Shown: one piece after another, positions 1 through 5,207 of the stretch | Numbering within the stretch: the first letter of the stretch is position 1 | Layout: every line of letters begins with the position of its first letter | Assembly (NCBI GenBank): GCA_964363305.1 | Contig: CAYIHX010000092.1 | Coordinates: forward strand, 1-5,376 | Origin: CAYIHX01 sp964363305 | GTDB lineage: Bacteria; Bdellovibrionota; UBA1018 | DNA: 5,376 nt | Reading direction: 5' to 3' | The notes under the pieces: generated by a model | Told to the model about the DNA's origin: nothing | What the model saw: only the letters and a program-made list of their open reading frames with translations | Database searches by the model: none | Position numbers and translations under genes: made by a program

Positions 1-167
1 CGATCATGGGAATTCAAGACGCGGCCGCGAACGACGTCTCGGCCAACCCGCCGCTGCGGACTGCTTACTCCTTCGCGGGGAGGGAGTTTGATGCTGAGAC
101 CGGGCTTTTCTATAATCGTGCGCGGTATTATGATCCGGGGGTGGGGAGGTTTTTGCAGAGGGATCCT
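1..167 (+). repeat. Rhs core repeat, copy 1 (3' part)
   Basis: Collinear with 1822-1988 and 4020-4186 without indels. It starts at the window edge inside the core (CGATCATGGGAATTC). Nucleotide similarity fades after RFLQ-x-DP near 167, although the protein pattern continues to DPNG at 257. Confidence 0.9.
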
Positions 168-812
168 GATCCTGGTTCAATGAATCTCCCAGCAACGACT
201 ATTAATTCCTACGTCTATGCGTTGAATAATCCACAGAATTTCACCGACCCGAACGGTGCCAGTGTACTGGGGTGGTTCGGTGAAATTCTTGTCGGGATAG
301 TCGCAGGAATAGCCGCTGTTTTTGTCGCGCCCTTCGCGATCGCTTTAATGGGCGCGTTGAGTATAACGGCCGCAGCTGGGTCTCTCGCGGCGATTGCGCT
401 CGGGGCAATTGGCGGTGCGATAGCGGGCGCAGCTGTGGGCGCTCTTGCTGGAGGCCTTGCTGGCGGACTGAATAGTATGATTAACGGACATTCCTTTGGC
501 GAGCGCTTTGGAGTTGGAGCTGCAATTGGAGCAGCTTCCGGGGCACTCGCCGGTGGATTCGCGGGCGCTCGAGTGGCTTATAATATGGGAATTGGCAAGC
601 CCCAGACTCACATTATTATGAATGGATACGAATTCAGAGGCCGGGCATACTACAAGGACGGCAAATCGCTCTATCCGGACTTTGACAACCCTAAGCATCT
701 GCAGCACTTTGATGTGAAAATCCGTGGAAAACCAGGTGAGTGGCGTTGGTATTTCGATGGTACCCTTGAGCCGAAAAATAATGGGCCGAATATCATTCCT
801 TCACTGAGATAG
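1..812 (+). CDS. Rhs core C-terminus with toxin tip 1 (5' partial)
   Basis: This is the end of an Rhs/YD-repeat protein whose 5' part lies outside the window. The frame is open to base 3, and ATG 6 is an internal Met (GTIMGIQDA in the other copies), not a start. Numbering from that Met, residues 1-84 are the RHS-associated core: AGREFDAETGLFYNRARYYD, then GRFLQRDPDPG, ending at DPNG (81-84). In known Rhs proteins the DPxG-type end of the core is where the tip is released. Residues 85-197 are a hydrophobic, Gly/Ala-rich stretch with several membrane-length segments, probably a pre-toxin or translocation linker. Residues 198-268 are a soluble domain with HFDVKIRG and WRWYFDG. I do not recognise its family; a nuclease or other enzyme is possible but unproven. 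The next gene starts 3 nt after the stop, which fits a toxin-immunity pair. Confidence 0.88.
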   Translation, partial: IMGIQDAAANDVSANPPLRTAYSFAGREFDAETGLFYNRARYYDPGVGRFLQRDPDPGSMNLPATTINSYVYALNNPQNFTDPNGASVLGWFGEILVGIVAGIAAVFVAPFAIALMGALSITAAAGSLAAIALGAIGGAIAGAAVGALAGGLAGGLNSMINGHSFGERFGVGAAIGAASGALAGGFAGARVAYNMGIGKPQTHIIMNGYEFRGRAYYKDGKSLYPDFDNPKHLQHFDVKIRGKPGEWRWYFDGTLEPKNNGPNIIPSLR

Positions 813-815
813 ATT

Positions 816-1415
816 ATGAAATTTAAAATATTCCACCTTAACAAGAGAGCCAATAATTATCTCATTCGAGAACTAGAGGGGCGGCGGGCACTTGCGAAGG
901 CCGCATTGCGAGCCTTGGACCTAGAGAGTGGAACCGTCACAGCCCTTCTTCCTAAGCATTACGAGGAACCGTTGCTCTATCGATTTACCTCAGGCTGGGC
1001 GCTGCCAGCCTGCGCTGACCTGGCAGACACACTAGAACCAAGATCCGCCCTGATCGAAGAAATTCGGATTCACCTTATTGCGGCTCAAGACAGCTTCGTG
1101 GTGATTGAAGATGGGGTCGGGAGGCCGGACGATCCTGAGCTCGTTGTCGCTAAAAATCTTTTTTTTCACAAACAAGATGTCTTTCATTTCTTAGCTGGAA
1201 AGCAGGATGCCCCCTTTGCAGAACAGGCGTTGCTTGACGCAAATGTCTTCCCAGGAAGATTAGGGTTTCTCACTTCATTACCGGGTGCGGATCCCACAGA
1301 ATTTAACCGCGCCCAAGTGGACAATGAGTTCTTAAACTCAATAGCTGGGCGAACAACTACACTGTTTCTCGAGGCGTATGACTCACAAAGTTTCCTGCTC
1401 TGGCATCGAAATTAA
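816..1415 (+). CDS. Putative immunity protein for tip 1 (unknown family)
   Basis: A 199-residue protein that I do not assign to a named family. It starts at ATG 816, only 3 nt after the tip 1 stop, so translational coupling is likely; there is no strong Shine-Dalgarno site (only a weak GAGATAG). It looks soluble, with no signal peptide or membrane segment. It has a basic N-terminus (MKFKIFHLNKR), a helical region around residues 15-40, a hydrophobic/acidic middle (SFVVIEDGVG near 92-101) and an aromatic C-terminus (FLLWHRN). Its base composition is lower in GC than the core. The immunity role is inferred purely from position, because Rhs tips are almost always followed directly by a cognate immunity gene. 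It is not similar by eye to the other immunity candidates in the window, which fits a different tip. Confidence 0.75.
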   Translation: MKFKIFHLNKRANNYLIRELEGRRALAKAALRALDLESGTVTALLPKHYEEPLLYRFTSGWALPACADLADTLEPRSALIEEIRIHLIAAQDSFVVIEDGVGRPDDPELVVAKNLFFHKQDVFHFLAGKQDAPFAEQALLDANVFPGRLGFLTSLPGADPTEFNRAQVDNEFLNSIAGRTTTLFLEAYDSQSFLLWHRN

Positions 1416-1484
1416 AGGCGGCACTTTTGGATGGTCACGGCGATGGAGGGTCGGTAAAATGAACCGAGGAATGGGACAAAATAT
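1416..1484 (+). other. Non-coding spacer before core copy 2
   Basis: This 69-bp stretch between immunity 1 and core copy 2 has no gene. An in-frame TAA at 1455-1457 closes the frame of the following ORF, so the core piece is not fused to anything upstream. I see no T-tailed hairpin terminator and no convincing -35/-10 pair. It does not match the spacers after the other immunity genes, and its origin is unknown. Confidence 0.6.
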
Positions 1485-1988
1485 CTTTACGACCCGATGG
1501 GTAGACGGGTGGAGAAGCGGGTCATCGACCGCGCGGCTCCCTCGGATGCGGTGAAAACCTTCACCCGCCGCTACCTGTACGACTCGCAAGATATCTTCGC
1601 CGAAACCAACGGCGAGAACGCCCTCCTCGCGCGCCACACGCACAGCGCACTCCGAATCGACGACGTGCTCGCTACCCACGTCACCGCAGCCGGTGTCACG
1701 GCGGGTATGGCGCAAGCCCCGGGCAGCTATTTCTACCTGAAAGACCACCTGGGCAGCGTGACCGACGTCGTCAGCTCCGCAGGGCTCCACGTCCTGCACT
1801 ACGCCTACTCGGCGTTTGGCACGATCATGGGAATTCAAGACGCCGCCGCGAACGACGTCGCGGCCAGCCCGCCGCTACGGACGGCGTACTCCTTCGCGGG
1901 GAGGGAGTTCGATGCCGAGACCGGGCTGTTCTACAATCGCGCGCGTTATTATGACCCAGGCGTGGGGAGGTTTTTGCAGAAAGATCCT
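1485..1988 (+). repeat. Rhs core repeat, copy 2
   Basis: Collinear with 3683-4186, with about 38 differences over about 490 bp by hand count (about 92% identity), and with 5231-5376. The left edge is abrupt, at TTTACGACCCGATGGG. Bases 1755-1881 are identical to 3953-4079. Confidence 0.9.
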
Positions 1989-2564
1989 AACCCGGGAGAA
2001 CTCGATGATTCTCGCACAGTTGTGAACTCCTACGTCTACTGCGCAAACAACCCGCTGAATTACGTCGACCCGAGTGGCGAACTGTTCTTTCTGATTCCTA
2101 TATTTGCAGCGTTCCTAGGGTCCGTGATTGGTACTGCCGTCGCGGGAGCCGTAGTTGGGGCCATTGGTGCGACCGGAATAGCCGCTGTTCTTGCCGGTAT
2201 CGTAGTGGGCGCGGTGGTCGGAGCAATCATAGGAGGGGGCTCCGGCGCTGGCCTAGGATACTTGGAAGGTATACTGACCGGTCAGAACCCTGGTCAGTTG
2301 GCGATGGAGGGCTTGCTTGCAGGCGCGATGGGTGGTGGAATCGGAGGCGCGATTGGCGGGGGCCTTGTCGGATATGCGAGAGGCGCTGGGTACAACAAAT
2401 ACAGCTTTAGGTATGATCCGCCCCACCATAATTTTCGTCTGCTGGGTAAGCAGTACCATTTTCAACTTGATATATGGAAAGGTGGGATAGATGGGAGCCA
2501 CAAACAATTTTATCTTCCTACTCCTAAGCTTCCCTTAATTAAACCAGTACAAATATTGCCATGA
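1497..2564 (+). CDS. Orphan Rhs core fragment with toxin tip 2
   Basis: A 355-residue orphan Rhs C-terminal cassette. Homology to the core begins at about 1485 (LYDPMGRR), and the first ATG (1497) is the Met inside that motif. No Shine-Dalgarno site precedes it and a TAA lies in frame at 1455, so this is a truncated gene rather than one with a natural N-terminus. Residues 1-194 are core: YLYDSQDIFAETN, YFYLKDHLGSVTDVV, AGREFDAETGLFYNRARYYD, GRFLQKDPNPG, and DPSG at 191-194. Residues 195-299 are a hydrophobic Gly-rich linker like that of tip 1. Residues 300-355 are a short soluble domain with HHNF and HFQLDIW, of unrecognised family. The stop overlaps the next start as ATGA (2561-2564), a tight toxin-immunity arrangement. 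It is probably a silent donor that becomes active when recombined onto a complete rhs gene; this is inference. Confidence 0.85.
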   Translation: MGRRVEKRVIDRAAPSDAVKTFTRRYLYDSQDIFAETNGENALLARHTHSALRIDDVLATHVTAAGVTAGMAQAPGSYFYLKDHLGSVTDVVSSAGLHVLHYAYSAFGTIMGIQDAAANDVAASPPLRTAYSFAGREFDAETGLFYNRARYYDPGVGRFLQKDPNPGELDDSRTVVNSYVYCANNPLNYVDPSGELFFLIPIFAAFLGSVIGTAVAGAVVGAIGATGIAAVLAGIVVGAVVGAIIGGGSGAGLGYLEGILTGQNPGQLAMEGLLAGAMGGGIGGAIGGGLVGYARGAGYNKYSFRYDPPHHNFRLLGKQYHFQLDIWKGGIDGSHKQFYLPTPKLPLIKPVQILP

Positions 2565-2863
2565 AAAAAAATACTGCCCTGATCAAAGAAAAAGCAAGTA
2601 AGACTCTCTTAGAACAACTCGAGAAAATTAAGGCGATTCCTTATGCACAACTAAAGGATCGTGTCTTACTGAACGAACATGATGCATACGAGGTAGTGGA
2701 CGGAAATACGACGTATGACGTTGAAATTATGTATTACTGGGACAGCGGCAAACCTGGGAATATCCGCGTAGCTGGCGCAATTAGCGAATCCGGTGGTTGG
2801 GGATCCTATATACCTCATACAGAGGGCTTTATTCTTCGCCCCGACGGCTCGTTCATCGAATAG
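2561..2863 (+). CDS. Immunity protein 2, DUF7668-like
   Basis: A 100-residue small soluble protein that starts inside the tip 2 stop (ATGA overlap), so it is almost certainly translated by coupling; no Shine-Dalgarno site is visible. It has a Lys/Glu-rich N-terminal helix (about residues 8-25), then IPYAQLKDRV, then a beta-rich part: TTYDVEI, YYWD, NIRVAG, and the terminal FILRPDGSFIE. This pattern (IPY, TYD-x-E-[IV], W-D, IRV-x-G, PDGSF) recalls small proteins annotated as DUF7668; that is from memory and needs a profile search. A paralogue at 3124 is about 55% identical by hand count. Position right behind a toxin tip makes an immunity role likely, presumably by binding the tip 2 domain. 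Downstream lies a decayed core copy. Confidence 0.82.
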   Translation: MKKNTALIKEKASKTLLEQLEKIKAIPYAQLKDRVLLNEHDAYEVVDGNTTYDVEIMYYWDSGKPGNIRVAGAISESGGWGSYIPHTEGFILRPDGSFIE

Positions 2864-2877
2864 CTGCGTGTGCCAAA

Positions 2878-3084
2878 ATGCTCAACCTGCAGAACGACGA
2901 CGAATCTTAAATCACCGGCGTCACCAGCACCTTGCCTGGAGAACTCCCGACTAAGACCTACGATTCGCTCTATAACCGAATCGCCGATGCCAACGGCATC
3001 CTGACCCAGAAGGTGAAAAAGGCGGGCCTCCCCAATTCAGTCTGAACCAGCTCTCCAGTTTCGTACCAGTACATCTCGGAGAAC
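2878..3084 (+). pseudogene. Decayed Rhs core relic
   Basis: This segment aligns with the start of the orphan core at 3425. ATG 2878 followed by LNLQNDDES corresponds to MHNLQNDDES there. Codon 11 is TAA (2908-2910) where the intact copy has CAA. A second in-frame stop, TGA, is at 3043-3045. Between them ITGVTSTLPGELP and YDSLYNRIAD are recognisable, with a 6-base deletion after GELPT relative to the other copy. The later part diverges more and carries about six extra codons, then YQYISEN matches YQYSSEN. The frame is kept throughout, so the copy died by nonsense changes rather than frameshift. It ends at about 3084, where it runs out of frame into a toxin-tail fossil. With the fossil it fills the gap between the two immunity paralogues; no other gene is present. 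Confidence 0.85.
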
Positions 3085-3127
3085 TCCAAAAACTCCCTTA
3101 ATCAAGCCAGGACAATTTTTGCCATGA
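3083..3127 (+). pseudogene. Fossil of a toxin-tip C-terminus
   Basis: Read in frame from 3083 this gives TPKTPLIKPGQFLP and a TGA at 3125-3127. It matches the last residues of tip 2 (TPKLPLIKPVQILP, stop at 2562-2564). The stop overlaps the next start as ATGA, exactly as at 2561. The rest of the toxin, its linker and the DPxG motif are gone. The core relic joins directly, in another frame, around the AACTCC at 3082-3087. This shows that the gene at 3124 once followed a tip 2-like toxin. Confidence 0.85.
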
Positions 3128-3411
3128 ATAAAGAAGAAGCAAGACAGGTTGTGCTTGAAGAGCTCAAGAAGTACGAAAAGATTCCTTATGAGCAATTGCG
3201 AGATTTCGTACTTCAGGGAAAGATCAATGCCTACCAAGTGATCCGAGGCGACACAACGTACGATATTGAAATTTTATTTCATTGGGACAGCCGTCACGAG
3301 AAACGAGACATTCGTGTTGCCGGCTTGATTAATGTGTCAGGCGACCTCTCCGTCTATAGACCTCTTTCTGAGGACTTTATTCTTCGGCCTGACGGATCGT
3401 TCATCGAATAA
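3124..3411 (+). CDS. Orphan immunity protein 2b, paralogue of immunity 2
   Basis: A 95-residue paralogue of the 2561 gene. The alignment needs one gap, with about 47 of 86 aligned positions identical by hand count. Shared blocks are IPY-x-QL, TTYD-[VI]-E-I, WDS, IRVAG and the invariant FILRPDGSFIE end. ATG 3124 is chosen because it matches the paralogue's start and the ATGA overlap with the fossil toxin tail; the frame stays open upstream to 3046 but that part is relic. No intact toxin precedes it. A weak AGGA (3109-3112), 11 nt before the ATG, is absent from the corresponding place before 2561 (CCAGTACA against CCAGGACA), so it may have gained its own ribosome site. It probably protects against a tip 2-like toxin carried by kin or competitors, an orphan-immunity role that is inferred. 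Reading frame and conserved core motifs are intact, which suggests it is maintained. Confidence 0.8.
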   Translation: MNKEEARQVVLEELKKYEKIPYEQLRDFVLQGKINAYQVIRGDTTYDIEILFHWDSRHEKRDIRVAGLINVSGDLSVYRPLSEDFILRPDGSFIE

Positions 3412-3424
3412 CTGCGCGTGCTGA

Positions 3425-4822
3425 ATGCATAACCTGCAAAACGACGACGAATCCCAAATCACCGGTGTCACCAGCACCTTACCGGGAGAACTCCCGACCG
3501 AAACCTTCAGCTACGATTCGCTCTATAACCGAATCGCCGATTTCAATGGCGCCTCGACCTACGATCCGAAAAAGTTGGTCCTGCAGGAAGACTGGAAATA
3601 TCAGTACAGCTCGGAGAACCAGCTCTTGAGCGTGAAGCGCCTGGAGCCGGGCAACCCGACCCCGGTGCATGAGGTGTCGTTTCTCTACGACCCGATGGGT
3701 AGGCGGATGGAGAAACGAGTCATCGACCGTGCGGCTCCCTCGGATGCGGTGAAGACCTTCACCCGCCGCTACCTGTACGACTCGCAGGAGATCTTCGCCG
3801 AGACCAACGGCGAGAACGCCCTCCTCGCGCGCCATACCCACAGCTCTCTCCGAACGGATGACGTGCTCGCGACCCACGTCACCGCAGCCGGTATCACGGC
3901 GGGCATGGCACAAGCCCCGGGCAGCTACTTCTACCTGAAAGATCACCTCGGTAGCGTGACCGACGTCGTCAGCTCCGCAGGGCTCCACGTCCTGCACTAC
4001 GCCTACTCGGCGTTTGGCACGATCATGGGAATTCAAGACGCCGCCGCGAACGACGTCGCGGCCAGCCCGCCGCTACGGATCGCCTATACCTTTGCGGGGA
4101 GGGAGTTCGATGCCGAGACCGGGCTGTTCTATAATCGCGCGCGGTATTATGATCCGGGTGCGGGAAGGTTTCTGCAGAGGGATCCGCATCCCGGGATGCT
4201 TCGTCACCCAGGAACTGTCGTCAATAGCTACGCATATGTTCTCAATAATCCGTTGAATCTCACCGATCCATCTGGAAAATTTATCCACCTCCTTTTTGCT
4301 GCCATCGGAGCTATCGGAGCATTTTTAAATTCTGCGATAGGTGGCGCAATTGCTGTTGGCGTCATTGGCGGGGTATTCAATATTTTCGGCGCTGACCCAA
4401 AGGGGTCTGGCCCGATGAAGGCGCTCTCATTCCTGGTCGGAGCCTTAACATTTGGGCTTGGTGCTCTTGCGATAAGTGCCCTTGCCGTGCCTCTAATTGC
4501 AGCCGGAACCGTGGGTACTATAGCAGCAGGAGCCGGGATCGCAGCAGGAATTGGATTTTCAGCCGGATTTTTGAATAATGTTGGAAATCAAGCTATATTT
4601 ACGGGAAAGGTGGACCTTGAACGTGCGGCCTATGCTGGTGTCTCGTCCGGAATTTTTACGTTAGCGACGCTTGGTCTTGGTGCCGCACTAGGCGGAGGGC
4701 TTCGAGGAATTCTTGTTGACCATGGCGGAGCCATCGCATCAGGTTACTGCGTTGATACAGGAGGGGTTCCACAGGAAAAAAACGAAATCTCCTTTGGAGT
4801 CTGCCCAGCGTTTGGTTTTTAG
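3425..4822 (+). CDS. Orphan Rhs core fragment with hydrophobic toxin tip 3
   Basis: The longest Rhs piece here, 465 residues. TGA 3422-3424 lies directly before ATG 3425, so this is the only upstream start. No Shine-Dalgarno site is seen; re-initiation after the immunity stop 13 nt upstream is possible. YD-type motifs run in order: FSYDSLYNR (28-36), YQYSSENQ (59-66), FLYDPMGRR (87-94), RYLYDSQE (115-122), YFYLKDHLGSVTD (168-180), AGREFDAETGLFYNRARYYD (224-243), GRFLQRDPHPG (247-257), DPSG (281-284). The tip is almost wholly hydrophobic: membrane-length Gly/Ala-rich segments at 285-322 and 333-385, then about 404-428. Only about 37 residues remain for a toxin domain, against 71 and 56 in tips 1 and 2. 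The end may be truncated by a frame change at the A7 run (4776-4782). The following gene encodes a membrane protein, probably its immunity partner. Confidence 0.85.
   Translation: MHNLQNDDESQITGVTSTLPGELPTETFSYDSLYNRIADFNGASTYDPKKLVLQEDWKYQYSSENQLLSVKRLEPGNPTPVHEVSFLYDPMGRRMEKRVIDRAAPSDAVKTFTRRYLYDSQEIFAETNGENALLARHTHSSLRTDDVLATHVTAAGITAGMAQAPGSYFYLKDHLGSVTDVVSSAGLHVLHYAYSAFGTIMGIQDAAANDVAASPPLRIAYTFAGREFDAETGLFYNRARYYDPGAGRFLQRDPHPGMLRHPGTVVNSYAYVLNNPLNLTDPSGKFIHLLFAAIGAIGAFLNSAIGGAIAVGVIGGVFNIFGADPKGSGPMKALSFLVGALTFGLGALAISALAVPLIAAGTVGTIAAGAGIAAGIGFSAGFLNNVGNQAIFTGKVDLERAAYAGVSSGIFTLATLGLGAALGGGLRGILVDHGGAIASGYCVDTGGVPQEKNEISFGVCPAFGF
3683..4186 (+). repeat. Rhs core repeat, copy 3
   Basis: Same segment as copy 2, but here the core continues further upstream, to 3425. 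It gives the best view in this window of what the shorter copies have lost on the left. Confidence 0.9.
4777..4783 (+). other. In-phase A-AAA-AAC slippery-type heptamer in tip 3
   Basis: In the tip 3 frame the codons are GAA AAA AAC, so the A-AAA-AAC heptamer has the phase needed for -1 slippage. A -1 shift, or one extra A in the run, continues the protein about 21 codons (RNLLWSLPSVWF onward) to TGA 4846-4848. Without it the ORF stops at TAG 4820. No stimulatory stem-loop or pseudoknot was established, so a plain indel mutation is equally possible. Confidence 0.4.
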
Positions 4823-4830
4823 AGTTCATG

Positions 4831-4837
4831 AGGAGGG
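4831..4837 (+). promoter_or_regulatory. Strong Shine-Dalgarno site (AGGAGGG) deciding the start at 4845
   Basis: AGGAGG at 4831-4836 is the strongest ribosome-binding sequence placed near a gene start in the window. It sits 8 nt before CTG 4845. It lies within the last codons of the -1 frame extension of tip 3 (ATG AGG AGG GTT). Confidence 0.55.
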
Positions 4838-4844
4838 TTTCGTT

Positions 4845-5207
4845 CTGAAATTACTAATACTATTCGCCTTCTACGTCTCCATGGCCGCTCTTTACACCTA
4901 TAACAAATATAACAAACACCCAGAAGCTTTCCAAGCACTGCCCAGATTCTCTTCAGTGGAGAGGGGTTATTTATCGATCGCCGCTTTTCTTGTGAGTACG
5001 ATTAGTTTCTTTTACTTATTCATTGGTCAATATGAATTAATTAAACGCCTAATTCCCTCGAATATTTGGCGTCACTTAGTCGTTTGGTCTGTTTTTTTCC
5101 TTCTGCTCTTCGCCTACTCAAGAATTGAAATCAAAATTATTGGTTACCTAAAACACCAAGCAGAACAAAGGCTCCCCTTGAAAAAACATAGCAAGCAAAA
5201 CGAGTGA
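4845..5207 (+). CDS. Three-TM membrane protein, putative immunity for tip 3
   Basis: The frame is open from ATG 4713, but that start would overlap tip 3 by 110 nt. I prefer CTG 4845: AGGAGG lies 8 nt upstream, the N-terminus becomes (M)KLLILFAFYV, and the start overlaps the -1 frame stop of tip 3 as CTGA. TTG 4812 (131 residues) and ATG 4881 (would lose part of TM1) are alternatives. The 120-residue product has TM1 at about 1-19, TM2 at 42-62 and TM3 at 76-93. A charged loop (NKYNKHPEAF) lies between TM1 and TM2, and the tail is basic (LPLKKHSKQNE). It is AT-rich compared with the core. I do not recognise the family. Immunity proteins in the membrane usually oppose toxins acting on the membrane or in the periplasm, so an immunity role for tip 3 is plausible, by position. 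It could instead be a displaced membrane part of the toxin itself. Confidence 0.62.
   Translation: MKLLILFAFYVSMAALYTYNKYNKHPEAFQALPRFSSVERGYLSIAAFLVSTISFFYLFIGQYELIKRLIPSNIWRHLVVWSVFFLLLFAYSRIEIKIIGYLKHQAEQRLPLKKHSKQNE

Larger units (their letters stand above)
2526..3084 (+). repeat. Imperfect tandem unit A: toxin tail, immunity, core start
   Basis: Unit A runs from the last codons of tip 2 through immunity 2 to the end of the core relic. It repeats as unit B from 3083: toxin-tail fossil, immunity 2b, core from 3425. Conserved edges include CCCTTAAT..AA.CCAG.ACAA before both ATGs, and GTTCATCGAATA.CTGCG.G across both immunity stops (2851-2870, 3399-3418). Confidence 0.75.

Noticed and set aside
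6..8. ATG 6 as a true start of the first Rhs gene
   Set aside because: The same Met is internal in the other core copies, and the frame is open to the window edge.
6..40. EcoRI-like and NotI-like sites close together (GAATTC, GCGGCCGC), as in a cloning linker
   Set aside because: Copies 2 and 3 encode the same core residues here with slightly different bases (GAATTCAAGACGCCGCCGCG), so this is natural coding sequence.
258..480. Hydrophobic segment of tip 1 as a pore-forming toxin
   Set aside because: A similar Gly-rich segment occurs in all three tips irrespective of the C-terminal domain, so it is more likely a shared linker or translocation region.
1383..1838. Antisense ORF that recurs at 3479-4036 with a similar protein
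   Set aside because: Both are reverse-strand readings of the same GC-rich core repeat. Their similarity follows from the repeat itself, and the sense frame has clear YD-repeat motifs.
1816..2025. Small + strand ORFs at 1816-2025 and 4014-4256
   Set aside because: Alternate-frame readings inside the Rhs core copies; no ribosome site and no family features.
4722..4734. Small hairpin ATGGC-GGA-GCCAT as a terminator
   Set aside because: It lies inside tip 3 coding sequence, has only a 5-bp stem and lacks a T-run.
4713..4844. ATG 4713 as the start of the three-TM protein
   Set aside because: It would overlap tip 3 by 110 nt, has no good ribosome site, and its extra N-terminal residues look like an out-of-frame reading of the tip. 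AGGAGG at 4831 points to 4845.
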